Shown: positions 38,498-52,445, counted from the stretch's first letter. The stretch: 64,000 bases of DNA from Ricinus communis (GCF_019578655.1 NC_063260.1:25568888-25632887), one strand, 5' to 3'. The notes: generated by a model from the letters alone, not told the origin. Numbers and translations: made by a program.

Positions 38498-41400
38498 TTC
38501 TTGAGAAGAAACAGAGATAATGTCAAGAGAATTAGGAGGTGAAAAGTGGGTGGTTGAGTCATGTTCAAAGTGTAGCTTTTGTTAATTTTGATTGCAGATA
38601 TACGAAGCACATACAGCTTACGGTTGCTGGCTAATGAAAACTTGGCAAAATCTCAATGCGGTCTGCAGCAAGGACAAGTAATTAAAACGATAGGCACTCA
38701 GGATGAAAATTTTGGTTTTCTTTGCTAGAGTTGGCATCAGTTGTGCTATTGCTTTGTGCCCTATGCCATCGTGTGTGGCCAATATTTGTTCTATCTATCT
38801 ATATGGCTCTATGCGGTACAAATGGGTAGGGGACCCTTTTCGTTATTTTGTTATACTGTGGTACATAACTTCATAGGGAACTGAGGTAATGAGAATGAGC
38901 TTTGGTTATGTCTTTCCTTTCAACGATTTTCTTTTTCTCTCTTTGGTGATGCCATCAATTTCCCTTCATTTTAAATCTTTGACAATCGATAAATATATTT
39001 ATATTAGTTATTTCGCTCTTATTATTACAGATATCAAAAATTTAAAATATTTTAAAATTAATTTCATTTTATATAAATAAATTGTCCTAATTACATCTAT
39101 ATAGTAGAATAATTACATCAACCAAATGATTCAAAACTTTAAATCCAAAATTTAATGTAAAACAGCTATTTAGAATAACGAATTAATTAAATATTAACAT
39201 GTTGCTAATAACTAAAAAAACTGCTAATATATTAATGCTCACGTGTGAAAAGAAAGTGTTTATATGAAATTTAAAACTAGATTTTTCATAATATAAATAT
39301 TAAAAATATACTTATATTAGTGAAGTAATCCAACTAAAAATTGTTCAGCTTTACGGCATAAATCTTTCCCCATCTTGGGATCTCAAATATGTGAATTTCT
39401 TTCTAATGAGGCGATGTCTAAGCCCAATAATCTGTATATTTATATAGTCTAACCATACAAATTAGGGCCGAGTTTTGAGCTGCTGGGCTGAGAATGGACC
39501 CTGCAAATCCTTGAAAAGGTTTTCCGAGTTAAAACACAAACGTATCAATCATCTTTGAATTTTCTAAGATGCTCGAGTGATTTATGAAAATTATGCCTTG
39601 GAAGTGGTCCATTCACCTTGTAGACCTCAAAAAAATAAACATAATATTTTCCAAGTATTTAAAAGTATGTGCTCAAAATTAACAATGAGGAAAGAATGAT
39701 TGATTTAGTGGGAATATTATACCATCGAAATAATGAGGCATTAATTGATTTGAATAGTCAGAAGTCGGAAATCTAGCATTTTCTTTTTCTTTGAGTAGGT
39801 GAGAACTATTATTACTACCCTACACTTGGGAAACTAAATTCTTAGGCATTAATTAAGTGGATTGTTCTCATGCTTAATTAGTTCATTAATAAAAATAAGG
39901 TCATTTCCTTTAACCGTAGCCTATAAGCAAATGATTATATTTTTACTAAACCCTAGTTTTTTCAGTAAGAACCCATGATTCGTTAACTTCATTCAAACAA
40001 AATTAGTCACATAAATTGGCTCAAGTTCTATTAATTTAGTCAAACATTGTCCCGTACAGCATTATGAGCATAATTCATGTAAGAATCTTTAATGCTGTTC
40101 TAGACATTAATATGTATATTTAGAATTCTATAAACCTAAGGTACTACGACCATACCTTGTCTTGCGTCTTGTCGTAGACCAAAAGGAATTGCCTCCAGTT
40201 TTGGAGGAAGAGCTAGGGAAGTGTAAGGCTTGTAGTGATTAATCACTCTTATTGGGTAATAAAAACCATTTACTTATTATCGCTATCTCTCTCTTGTGCG
40301 TGTGTGTGTTTTGGGGTATCTTTTTAATAATTAATACCTTTCCCAAAAGCCTCATTTTATCTTGTTATTATGCATAAAATAAATAGAGAGAGGAAAAGCA
40401 CATAAGACTTTTTAGTTTCAACAAGACTATCCACACATGTGTAAGATATTAGTCTACTAATTATTGTAGATTAATAGTACCACAAAAGATGGTTATTGAC
40501 AAAGGTGGTCGATAACTTGGAGGAACAATACTAGGCATAGGCAAGAAATATTAAAGTAAGCATTATATAGTTGACCTGCATTAAGGTTTATATAATTTGG
40601 AGTTAATATTGATGCAAATTGGGCTTAAGGCATGTAGAGATTTCTTTATGATATTGACCCTTTGAGACTGATTCTTGGAAATTGGCAGTGACATTCCTTG
40701 TATCCGCTTATGTGCACAAAGAGCATCTCAGGGATTCTTCTCGGCTACCATTAATATGTTCTTGGGCTGACTTTTGGAATTTAATATCTCCTCATATATG
40801 CTGACAATTAAATTCATATATTTTGTAGGTATTAAGTGAAATTAAGTCTTGATGGAGCAAGCAAGGATGGAATAAATCTGTTCGGTGATCATGGGAAGTG
40901 AAACTTGGACTTCTAGTTTTGTGACAATGGAAATAAAGCTCAAAAATAGTGTCAATTAGTCAATGGAAAATGATATTTATTTTGTAACGAAACACACACA
41001 CATATATATATATATATACCCCTAACTCTTGGGATGGAGTGATTAACTCCAAACACTTAAGAGGAAAAAAGAATTGAAAGAAGCCCTTTGGAAGTTAAAA
41101 CAGATCAAGTAAAGGATATTGACAACAACTGTTAGGGTGCGTCCCCAATTGGCAAACTGGATTAAGCTTTGAAATTCTTATATTTCCTACGGAGCATGAG
41201 GTAGATGGCTATTTATTAATTTTTGGTGGCATTCTACTAATAGGATTCTGGTTTTCCCCCTCTTATAGTTCATATCTATAATTTCAGTAAAGTCTCAAAA
41301 AGTAAGAATTGAGTAACTGATAAGTAAGAATTGAAGGTCAGAACTCAGAATCATTTATTTTGTTAATGCTAGACATAATAGAGGGATCGAGAGAGAGGGA

Positions 41401-44400
41401 AGGAGTAACTAAACTAATAACCATACATAAGAATGTGATGCACAATTTAGGAAGTATACATTCTACTGCAATTATGTGTCTTTTTGGTTACCTCTTGAAG
41501 AAATTATTCGAGTATTCTAAAAAGGGAGTGTGTTTGAATGTGAAACCTTATCCGTAGATGTTGAATTAATTGTGGAAATCGACGGTAGTTTGTTTTACTT
41601 CTTACTTACACATGCATTCCATCTTCTTTATCCCCTAGCTATCTCTTTCCATTACAAACACAAGGACCCAGTTCGTAGAAATTTATTAGAATTATTCAAT
41701 ATGCAATTATTTACAAGAGAGTAGCTTTCGTTGATTTTGTCTCTTACCCAAAACAAAAACAAAATTTAACCTTTTGTTAATTACCCAATCGCATAACTGG
41801 CAGTACCCTTCAAAGAAACTTCTTGTGATTGACAATGCAATTAAAAGGGTTTATTATATAATATTGCATACGTGCAAGCATAATTAACTTCAATTTATTC
41901 TGGAAAATCAACTTACAAAGCGTTGTGCACTCTTATGTATTTTATATTTATAGAACTGTAAAAAGAAAAATTAAGAAACAAACCCATCATTAGCAAACAA
42001 AATAACATGCTTTAACAGATAGATCTCCACTTGATGCAAGAAGCCAAAAGCTTTCTTTTCTTTTTGGTTGATTTTTAATTATTTTCATTTGTCATTTGTA
42101 TTGACTTTAGTTCTGTCGGTGACTTCCCTTACGTGCTAGTTAAGGTTAGCAAAAATTCCATTTGAAAATTAAGATTAAATAGCATGTTTGCATGTTTGGG
42201 TTCATAACTCAACTGAGGGATCCTTTTTCATTATCTTTTGCTATATAAACAACATAAGTATATTAAATAAGACAAGTAACTATTCTCAAAAAAGAGCAAT
42301 CATATTTTTTTTTATTACATTTTTTAAAACTTTATACTTTTAGTTGATTAATAATAATAATATCAAAGAAATGATTGAGTATCAAGAAAATTCTGCTAAG
42401 AAAGAAATCAAAATATGTGGAGGAATCTGAAAGAAAATTCAACTTGACATTTATTAATATTCCTGAAGATTATTTGGAAACTAAATTCCAATCTGCGGTT
42501 GGTAAAAGGTTTTATCCAAAGTGGTCCATTTTTTTTAATTTATTTTTGTGGGGAAAGCTGGTCTTAACTATTACAACATATGACATTAGTCACAAATCCC
42601 TATTTATGTTTTGAATTAAATAAAGTTGACGGTTGACCTATTATTATTATTATTATTCCTGTTATTATTAACTAACTTTATTTTTAATTATATTATTTAT
42701 GAGCTGATTGCACTAGGAAACTAGGCACAGAATTTAAGTTATTAGTCACTTTTTCTTTTTCTTTTTTTTGTTGAAGGAAGTTGTTGGTCGCTATTAAGAA
42801 AGCTTTATCTCTTTTAACATTTCCTTTTTTTAAAGTTAACAACAAAATTTGGAAATAATTTATATTTTCTCACACCCCACCCCATTTATTATTTTTCTTT
42901 TTAAAAGAAAACAGAACCCATATACCATCTACATTTGGTCTTGAATTCTATTATCTTGACAAGTGAGGACTCCTACTAAATTCATAATTATACTTATAAA
43001 CCAATAAACTGAAATTGAGGGGTGATAATATAGTTTTACAAAATGACACAATTTTATTTTATTTTACCTTAACTGTTTTTGGATTCATACAATTTACACC
43101 TGACAAGTTATATTTATATATCTAATATACTATGATCATAAAAATATTATTATCTAATAAAATATCATTAGAATTTTAAATTTTTATTCCCATAGAAAGC
43201 TCATAAAAATACTCAACTTTTTTGCAATATTAATACATTAAGTTTGAAAAATCTTAAATTCTGTTTCAAATTTGATTGAGGATAATAATTTCATTTTATA
43301 TATATATATATTTAAATTTTATTTTATTCATATATTTTTCATCTTTTGATGTCTTCTATTTGTTATTTTTAATAATTAAATTGTTCATTTTTATATTTAA
43401 TTTTACAGATTTTATTCTTTATTTTATTAACTTATTCAATATGGATTTTTTTTCTTTTTTAAAATTATAAATATCTTTTTCTTTTAACTCAATTTATCTA
43501 TTGTGTTGAAAGATGTGATAATTATCCCACATCGGATAAATAAGAAAATATAAAAAAAAATTATAATATAAAAAAGTAAATCCGGTAACTTAATTTACAT
43601 CATGCTAAAAATTACATCCAAATTAAAATTAATTTAATTAATAACCTATTTACACTTCTCTAATCTCTGGTCATAGATTTCTGATATACTGTAATTAAGA
43701 AATACTCATAGTACTGTATGTTTTGTTAATTTTTAAGAGAGACTAATAATTTACGTGTTGTCTAATTATTTTCAATCCAAATTTGAATTAAATATTTTAA
43801 CCAGCTCATCTCAAAATAACTGACTTAACTTTTACAATAAAATTTCTGATGATTGAAAGAAACTATATTAAAACTAAAGTTCTTAAAAAAAGATTTTACC
43901 GAGCAATTAATTTTAAAAATAAATGTGATTTAGGTTTGAATATTTTTATCAACAATTTGAATTTTACTAACATAAATGTTGTGAGTTATTTATGTTTATA
44001 ATGCGAGCTATGGCTCGCCACTATACCGATCAGGTCTCCTGTCATAGAACATAAGCTACTCACATAACCGAACTAGCGCAACATACTTAGTTATAATCCA
44101 CGTTCACCACTTCCTCCATAAATATAGAAATCTATTTATTCTACTACCAATACACCACTATTAACTATTTTCTAAAAAATAAAATCCCAACAATCATTAT
44201 TATAAAAATCCAAAGAGGTCACTTGCTCAAAGAAAAAGGTCAATTTTAACTATTGTAAACATTTATATTCAAATCTCATTCAATGACTAATTTAAGCTTC
44301 AGAGTGGTTTTCTAGGCACATAGTATGAACCCTTCTAAGTCGTATTTTGCAAGTAAATCATGGATAAATAATCTATCTAAGGATCGGAATTTTCGCCTTG

Positions 44401-47400
44401 TATCAAAACTCATACTCAAATCAAATTAATTAACACCCATGTCACAAGTATAAGGTTGTTGTTAGAAGATTTAATAAAATATTAAGATTACATAACTCGT
44501 TCCGTTGTATCGTTATTTCTACTTGAACTGAACTATCCTAATAATTTTAAATGATTAATAATAAATTATAATTTTTAGACTTACTTATAAATATAATTTG
44601 ATTAGTCGATAACACCTATTCTAATTTATTTTCATAATAAATAATTTATAATTTTATATATTTACCATCAAATGAATTCACATTTCTAAACCGTTTAATA
44701 TTAATGAGAGTTATCGTTTTCATAATGAATAATTTGTAATTTTGTATATTTATGTCCGTTGGACTTCTAATAGATAAAAAAAGAAATATATATATTTTAA
44801 ATAATGTTTTTATTATTTTACTCTTTTGTTTGATACAAATATAAAAATTAGAATGTTAATTTTTCTCAAACAGTAAATTATTAAAATGTTCTTTTAATTC
44901 TATTGAATATTTTAACAATTAATCTCATTGAATATGATATTACAAAAATTTAAACACTAATAATCTATCTGCATGTTATTTATTATTTTAATTATAAATA
45001 TTTTTTTAATTCAGAATTTAAAGATACACCGCCTTATTTTAAAAGGATATTGTGTATAAAATTTGACAAATAATATATCAAATGCATGTAATAAAAATAT
45101 TATTATTATTTTTATAATAAATATTTTTGTTAATTTGGAAAAATTGAATAGACTTTCTTATTTTAACAACATTATATCAAATGTAAAAATATTTATAATT
45201 TTTGCAATAAAATCTTTAGTATTTTGGGAGTTTTCAATATTAATAGTTACTATATTAATAATTTATAAATTAATAATAAAAAAATTTAAATGCAATATAT
45301 TAATACTATGTCTATGTATATAAATCATTGACATATGTCTAAAATTTCTTTAAGTTTATTTTTAATCATCTCTCGAGAGCATGGAGTATACTAATACTAT
45401 TATTTTGATTATATTATTATAAAATCTTTATTTAAAAATAATAATAAACAACACTTGGCTAATAGTAAACTAAATAGATATAATGAATTTTAAACACATT
45501 GTGAATGACAATAATAAATCAAATATGATATTTTAGAAATTTCTAGTATTACTAATTAATATTTATAAATTGATAATAAAACAAAATAAATGTTTTTTGG
45601 ATTAAAATATGTAGTTTTTTTTGAAACGTAAAATAATTTAAAATTAAATTTAAAAAGATTGCTATTTAGGATGAAATAAATATAAAACACATTTTCAATA
45701 TGTCAAAATGTGATATGAAAAACTTTAAAAGGACAAATTATTTTATTCGGTAACATAATAAGAACCCACTCAAAAATTGAGAATGGATCCCTTGGTGAGC
45801 TTGACGTTTCGATGATTCCAATTCTTCGGAGTAGGAGAGATCGCCACTTATCCAAAAGTGATCCAACATCAAGAATTTTAATGATCTATTTCCTTTCTAG
45901 AAAAGCTATCGATTTAAATCTTTCATTTTTTTTAAGCTGATTGAATAAATTATTTTATTTCAAGAATTATACTTTTTTAAATATAAAATATTTTATTTCT
46001 TATTATACTAATTAAATTCAATTTTTTATCCAAATCAAATTAATATACTAGTTAATTAATTATATTAATCAAATATTTAATTAATAATTGACTATATTAA
46101 TCCGATCCCAGTAAATCATCTGCTTGCTATCAAATTATTCCTACTTTTATGCATATTGCAGATTTATTTGTTTACTTCTTGAGAACCATATTTCAGTGGC
46201 TAATGGAAAAGGAAATGATTAGTATATAATACCATTATAGGTTTATGATTCATAATCAAATGATTCGAAATCAGTTGTAAATATGTTACAGTACTATTGA
46301 CTATAAATGTATTTTTAATTATAGACAATTATTCAATATTATTTTAAATAATTTATTAATTGTATATATTTTTTAAAATTATATAAGTTAATTTTATAAT
46401 TATCAAGTATTATTGATTAAATTTTAAAAATAAATAAAAATAATATATTTAATCGATTAATAATTAAATATTATATAATATCTAATTAACATATTATTTT
46501 ATTATATTAATAAATATTAAAATAAAAATAAAATTAATTTTTTACAAATTTATACTGTAACGGACAGTCATAATACATTAAAATAACTCCGGTTAATATT
46601 ATATATGAAATATAATCTTATAATGGTGGAGCGGTTTGATGCAGAAGCGCGCCCATTGTAGGTGGAGCTTAGATAGAATAGAAGGGCATTATTTATGATG
46701 GAGCTGGCTGGTCCTTGTACGATAGAGCTTTGTGCCAAGTGAATATTTTAGGTGGGTTTACGAAAGTGACACTCTTTCACTTACCCATCAGAAGACATCC
46801 TCTCTCTTCTCTATTTGCAAGGCCCCCATTCATTTTGTTAAGCTTCTTACACATCTTGTCTCAACATTTATATTATTCTCGAATTTCTTTTTCTTTTTTT
46901 GTTGTTATTATTATTATTATATATACCCAATTGCCAAAAGGTAAGAGCTAGGATTAAATAATCAGGGTTTGTTTATGTATATAGATGCAGCATGTAATAA
47001 TAGGATAAAGAGAATAAATCTCACAAATATAAAATAAGTTGTAAATTCAAAAATTAAATTTTGAATTTAGAGAAAGCAGGATGGCTATGTTAATGATGAG
47101 AAACTAAAGACAAACTCTAAATAGAATTAAGTACTTATAGCTTTCAACGAAACAAAAATAAAAAAAAAAAATCAAATTATTGTTTCACATAAGAAATTCA
47201 TGCCTGTGGAAAGTTCGTAAGTACCAAGATGTCGAAAATCTTGCATTAGTGTACCGTGTTTAATGAGGTTTGTCTATCAAATTATACGACCGTGTGAGTT
47301 AAATCATTAATTTACATAATTCATCCAATAAGCTACCATGATCTCGTGCCACATCTCATGCACCCATTTATAACCATAGCTAATTAACCCTCCAATCAAG

Positions 47401-47639
47401 TGACACTATTTTTAGCATGCAGCATAAACTATATATATATGCGCACCCCATTTATAAGATTCTACAGTAGCACCAATATATTATTATATTTAACTTTAGT
47501 CTGCTTCTCTCATCATTATTTTTCAAACCAATCAACTCGAATCTGCCTTTGCGAGTCTCTATGCATTTTGGGTGCAGAGCATGCAAAATCGAGCAATAAA
47601 TCTTAGAATAATTCAATTTTGAAAGGCATGACTTTTTCT
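38498..47639. other. Gene-poor AT-rich region
   Basis: The 5' flank of the phosphoglycerate mutase-like gene is at the left edge. The rest is AT-rich with an (AC/AT)n repeat near 40993-41018, (ATT)n near 42639-42657, and several very AT-rich kilobases at 43-46.6 kb. No gene is supported. A small cluster of inverted repeats near 40.2 kb is listed separately. Old transposon remnants are likely but cannot be delimited by eye. Confidence 0.5.
40144..40247. repeat. Cluster of three short inverted repeats
   Basis: CTACGAC (40144-40150) pairs with GTCGTAG (40171-40177). CCTCCA (40192-40197) pairs with TGGAGG (40202-40207) across a 4-nt loop. AGTGATTAATCACT (40234-40247) is a perfect 14-bp palindrome. 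No coding frame explains them. Confidence 0.7.
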
Positions 47640-47966
47640 ATTTTTGCGCTGGCAGTTGAGTTGTCTTCCCTCCTCTTTCAATCAGCCCACTCGACTAAAT
47701 AACTCCAATGGTCCGACTTCTGCCTCCATTAGGCATCGACAACCCCTACCCTCCCTTATCACGCTTCCTTAAGAATCAATTTTTTAGGATTCGGCAAGCC
47801 CGTCAAGAGAACTAGCAGCTCATCCGATCGACTTTCATTCTTGTCCTGCCTGGACCGGTAATTCAACTCTTTCAGACTCTCCCACCCTACCTCGCAAAAA
47901 AGATGAGTATTGGATGAGTATTCAACTGTATCCCCCAATCTATACCTTAGAATATGGATGAGGGAG
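47640..47966. other. Higher-GC segment left of the retroelement, possibly organelle-derived
   Basis: Base composition is near balanced here while neighbouring DNA is far richer in A+T. The text lacks the poly(A/T) runs of nuclear intergenic DNA and resembles plant mitochondrial spacer DNA. It continues beyond the retroelement from 52446. No organelle gene is recognised, so the origin is an inference. Confidence 0.35.
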
Positions 47967-47971
47967 AAAAG
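47967..47971. repeat. Left target-site duplication of the copia element
   Basis: AAAAG directly before the 5' LTR is repeated as AAAAG directly after the 3' LTR (52441-52445), the 5-bp duplication typical of LTR retrotransposon integration. Confidence 0.9.
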
Positions 47972-48214
47972 TGTTAAAATAATAAGTGGCCCAAAAGTAG
48001 TTAGGACTTTTTCAACTCCACTCACCTGCACTTCCGTAATGGCCTCTACCCATTACTGCTATTTCTTTGCTTTGCCATGTATTTTCATTTTTTATCTCCT
48101 TGTTTGCTTGTATAAATAGGCTCTGCATTTTAATGCCTTGTATTAGTTTTAACTTCTCTGTAATTCTCAATTCTCTGTTATTGGTTTTCGCTTTAATAAG
48201 CTAAATTCCTAACA
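47972..48214 (+). repeat. 5' LTR of the copia element
   Basis: Begins TGTTAAAATAAT and ends CCTAACA. It contains a TATAAATAGG box at 48111-48120, the likely promoter for the element RNA. It differs from the 3' LTR at three C/T sites. Confidence 0.97.
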
Positions 48215-48216
48215 AT

Positions 48217-48228
48217 TGGTATCAGAGC
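48217..48228 (+). other. Primer binding site (initiator tRNA-Met type)
   Basis: TGGTATCAGAGC starts three bases after the 5' LTR and is the standard plant complement to the 3' end of initiator tRNA-Met, which primes minus-strand DNA synthesis. Confidence 0.93.
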
Positions 48229-48255
48229 TGTCTTAATTAAGAATTACTTCCAGAT

Positions 48256-49200
48256 ATGTCGACGTTCAGCAAGTTCGACATCGAGAGGTTTGACGGGAAA
48301 ATTAGCTTTTCTATCTGGAGGGTCCAGATGAAAGCCGTTCTCACCCAGAATGGTTCAAACAAAGCATTGGCTGGGAAATCAAAGAAACCTGCTACAATGA
48401 CCGATGAGCAGTGGGATGATTTGGATGAAAAAGCACTCTCAACCATTCAATTGTGCTTATCTAGTGAGGTTCTACGTGAGGTGGTTGGTGAGACGACGGC
48501 GTCGGGGTTGTGGTCAAAGCTGGAATCACTTTATATGACCAAATCTCTAGCAAACAAGCTACGCTTAAAGGAGCAACTTTACACCATTCGTATGGCAGAA
48601 GGTACTCCCATTAAGTCTCACTTAGATAAATTCAATGCGATTCTTTTGGACTTGGAGAATATTGATATCAAAATTGATGATGAGGACCGAGCTGTTCTGT
48701 TGTTGGTATCTCTTCCTGTATCATATAAGCATTTCAAAGAAATAATGTTATATGGTAATGTGGATACCCTTACCTTTGAAGACGTGAAGTATAATCTTTT
48801 GTCCAAGGAGAAATTTGACTTAGAAATTAAGTCCGAAGACAAAGGTGAAGGTTTGGCTGTTCGGGGGCGTCCACTTGAAACGGAGAATACCGGTAAAAAA
48901 TCAAGGTCTAAGTCCAAAGGACGCAAATCCAACAAAACCTGCAAGTACTGCAAGAAGCACGGGCATGAAGTGTCAGAATGCTTCAAATTGAAGAACAAAC
49001 AAGAGAGAGAAACGAAATCCGCTGAAGCTAGTGTTGTTGCAAGTGATTCAGAGGATGACGTTTTGTTATCTGTTAGCTGCAATGATAAACGGAGCAAAAC
49101 TGAGTGGATCCTGGACTCTGGTTGTACATTCCACATGTGTCCTCACAAAGATTGGTTCATCTCTCCGGAACCGATTGATGGTGGAATACTTGATGGGTAA
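48256..49200 (+). pseudogene. copia gag and start of protease
   Basis: An open frame of 314 residues. The N-terminal half is a copia gag domain (UBN2 type), with the FDGKISFSIWRVQMK start typical of the family. A CCHC zinc knuckle, CKYCKKHGHEVSEC, lies at residues 229-242 after a basic Ser/Lys stretch. The protease active-site segment WILDSG begins at residue 284. The frame ends soon after, where homologous elements read on into pol, so protease is cut by a frameshift near 49180-49200. Gag itself looks intact and could still be made. I give no repaired reading. Confidence 0.93.
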
Positions 49201-52165
49201 TGACACTCAATGCAAGGTTAATGGAATTGGAAGTGTGCGGATCGAACTCATGATAATGTAATCGGACGCTTACCAATGTTCGATACATTCCTGATTTGAA
49301 ACGAAACTTGATATCCTTGGGCACTCTGGAAGGTGCAAATACACAGCTGAAGATGGAGTTCTGAAAGTCATCAAAGGTTCTCTTGTTCTCATGAAAGCCT
49401 CTCGCTCCGGAAGCTTGTACGTGTTGCAAGGCAGTACTGTGACAGGTTCAGTAGCAATATCCTCATCAGTGGTTGATACTGATCTCACTCAACTATGGCA
49501 TATGCGTCTGGGGCATATGAGTGAGAAAGGCATGCATATCCTGAGCAAGAAAGGCCTCCTAGGAGATTCAGGTACAGGTAAATTACCTTTCTGTGAGCAT
49601 TGTGTTTTTGGGAAACAGAAGAGAGTTAGTTTCTCTACTGCTACATATCGTACCAAAGATGTATTGGAATATATACATTCAGATTTATGGGGACCAACTA
49701 AGGTTGAATCTCTGGGAGGTTGTAGATACTTCATGTCAATTATTGATGATTTTTCACGTAAAGTCCGGGTTTATTTCTTCAAGGCACAAAAATCAAGCAT
49801 TTTCTACTTTCAAAAGGTGGAAAATTCTTGTTGAAACACGTATGTGGAAAAAAGGTCAAGAAGCTCAGAACAGATAATGGTTTGGAGTTTTACAATTCAG
49901 ACTTCAACGAGTTCTGTGAAACAAATGGAATTGCCAGACACAGGACTTTGCCAGGAAAACCTCAGCAAAATGGTGTCGCAGAACGTATGAACAGGACTCT
50001 ATTGGAGAGAGCACGTTGTATGCTCTCTAATGCTGGGATGTGGAAGCGGCGTGACTTCTGGGCCGAGGCTGTTTCCACTGCATGCTATTTGGTGAATAGA
50101 TCTCCGCACTCATCTCTTGATTTTAAAATTCCAGAAGAAGTTTGGTAAGGTAATCCTGTTGATTACTCTATCTTGAGAGTTTTTAGATGTCCTGCTTATG
50201 CTCATTCTAGTACGGGTAAATTAAACCCTAGAGCTATTAAATGCATTTTTCTCGGTTATGCTTCTGAGTCAAAAGGGTATCGTCTTTGGTCTCCTGATTC
50301 TAGAAAAATCATTATGAGTCGAGATATCACTTTTGATGAGCAAATATTATTCTCTTCTGGAAAAAATTCTACTGTTGCTCCCAGTACAGGTGATGAGCAG
50401 AATATTGGGCAAAAGGTGGAGTTTGTATTAGAGACCAATGAGAATACTACTCACATCAATGATGATGTTACTGATGATGCATCTACTACAATTGCACCTC
50501 CTACTCAGCCACAATAAGAGTATTCTATTGCCCAGATCGCCCTAGGAGGATAATCGGAAACCTTCTAGGTATGATGATAATGATGAATCTCATTTAGTTG
50601 CTTATGCTCTCTCCGCTGTACGGGAAGTTGAAAGTGATCCATCTAGTTTTTCGGAAGCTATTTCCGTACTAACTCATCCAAGTGGTACGGTTGCTATGCA
50701 AGAGGAAATGGAAAGCCTTCATAAAAATGAGACTTGGGAATCGGTAGATTTACCGAAAGGTAAACGCCCACTGAGTTGTAAGTGGATCTATAAAAGGAAA
50801 GATGGCATCCCGGTGTTGAGAAAGCACGGTGGAAGGCAAGACTGGTTGTTCGAGGATTTGATCAATGCGAAGGTACCGACTTTAATGAGATTTTCTCTCC
50901 AGAGTACGTCATACCTCTATACGTATGTTGCTTGCTTTGGTTGCTTTATATGACTGGAATTAGAGCAACTTGATGTAAAGACTGCATTTCTATATGGAGA
51001 TCTTGAAGAGGAGCTTTACATGTATCAACCCGAGGGGTTTGAAGTTCCCGGGAAAGAGCACCGTGTTCGAAAAATCTCTATAACAAACAGCACCTAGGCA
51101 ATGGTACAAGCGTTTTGATGCTTTTATGACTAGACAAGGCTTCTCAAGAAGCAAATATGATACCGTGTCTATTTCCAAAAGAAATTCTAATGGGTCTTTT
51201 ATCTATTTATTGCTTTATGTTGATGATATGCTCATTGCTTCTCCCGACATGTCTCTTGTGAATAAGTTGAAGTCTCAACTAAGCAATGAGTTCGAGATGA
51301 AAGATCTAGGTGCGGCAAGAAGATTCTTGGTATGAAGATACACAGGATCGCCGGTAAACTTTATCTATCCCGGAAAAGTATATTGAAAAGATGCTTGATC
51401 GATTCAATATGTCAAACTGTAAGTCTGTTTCTACCCCACTTGGCGACATTTCAAGTCGTCCTCTAATTCATGTCCTAAATCGGATGCCGATGTGATTTAT
51501 ATGAAAAATGTTCCTTACTCTAATGTCATTTAAGTCTTATGTATGCTATGGTATGCACTAGACCCTGATTTGGCTTATGCAGTGTTGTAAGCCGATATAT
51601 GCACAACCCCGGCAAGGAACACCGGAACGCTGGTAAAATGGATTCTACAGTACTTAAAGGGTACTTCTTCTTTGGGCTTGGTCTTTGATCGAAATTCTTC
51701 CGTATTCACCGACATCGTGGGCTTTGTAGATTCTGACTATGGTGGTGATCTTGAGGCCGATCACTATCCAGCTTATATTTTCACTCAGAATCGCATATCG
51801 TTTGAAAGCTACGCCCAGCCTATCGCATTATCAACGACTAAGGCGAATATATTGCAGCACAGAGGGTGTCAAAGAAGCTACATGGCTACGAGGGTTTGGC
51901 TACGGAGCTTGGTGCTACACAAGGTCGGACCATTATGTTTTCAGATAGTCAAAGTGCTATCCACCTCACCAAGAATGATACATACCATGCCAAAACCAAA
52001 CACATCGATGTCAAATACCATTTCATTCGTGACATTGTAGCTGCAGGAGATATAGTTGTTCAGAAGATTCACACACTGGAGAATCCTACAGACATGCTCA
52101 CCAAGCCTATTCCTATTGCTAAGTTCAAACAATGCTTGAGTTTAGTTGGTTGTTCCAGTTATTAA
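49201..52165 (+). pseudogene. copia pol remnants: integrase, reverse transcriptase, RNase H
   Basis: Recognisable parts lie in different frames. The integrase zinc finger and first catalytic Asp (HSDLWGP) fall in 49391-49834. The second Asp (RTDNGLEF) and the catalytic Glu (NGVAERMNR) fall in 49828-50148, which ends at an in-frame TAA before an open continuation to 50517. The start of reverse transcriptase is in 50696-50953, its YVDD active site is at 51216-51227, and RNase H pieces lie in 51672-52040 and 51866-52165. Frameshifts separate most parts and some segments between reverse transcriptase pieces look shortened. Not functional. Confidence 0.93.
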
Positions 52166-52186
52166 TCTTATGGTGGTTTTTGGTCC

Positions 52187-52197
52187 AAGGTGGAGAT
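52187..52197 (+). other. Polypurine tract of the copia element
   Basis: The purine-rich AAGGTGGAGAT ends directly at the first base of the 3' LTR, the position where plus-strand synthesis is primed. Confidence 0.85.
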
Positions 52198-52440
52198 TGT
52201 TAAAATAATAAGTGGCCCAAAAGTAGTTAGGACTTTTTCAACTCCACTCACCTGCACTTCCGTAATGGCCTCTACCCATTACTGCTATTTCTTTGCTTTG
52301 CCATGTATTTTTATTTTTTATCTCCTTGTTTGCTTGTATAAATAGGCTCTGCATTTTAATGCCTTGTATTAGTTTTAACTTCTTTGTAATTCTCAATTCT
52401 CTGTTATTGGTTTCCGCTTTAATAAGCTAAATTCCTAACA
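52198..52440 (+). repeat. 3' LTR of the copia element
   Basis: Same length as the 5' LTR with three C/T differences. The TATA box is at 52337-52346. It is followed by the right target duplication AAAAG at 52441-52445. Confidence 0.97.
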
Positions 52441-52445
52441 AAAAG

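Larger units (their letters stand above)
47972..52440 (+). mobile_element. Ty1/copia LTR retrotransposon, structurally complete, coding-defective
   Basis: The element is 4469 bp with 243-bp LTRs, TG...CA ends (TGTTA/TAACA), a 5-bp AAAAG target duplication, a tRNA-Met primer binding site right after the 5' LTR, and a polypurine tract before the 3' LTR. Inside, the order is gag, protease, integrase, reverse transcriptase, RNase H, the copia order. The LTRs differ at three positions, all C/T transitions, so insertion is recent. The pol part is broken by several frameshifts and stops, and the whole is short for an autonomous copia element, so it cannot make its own enzymes. It is inserted in a segment that may be organelle-derived. 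Confidence 0.97.

Noticed and set aside
43504..43560. Possible LTR start (TGTTG... with CCCACATCGG)
   Set aside because: The CCCACATCGG word is common at the ends of plant TRIM/Cassandra LTRs, but I could not find a second LTR, a 5S-like region, a primer site or a target duplication.
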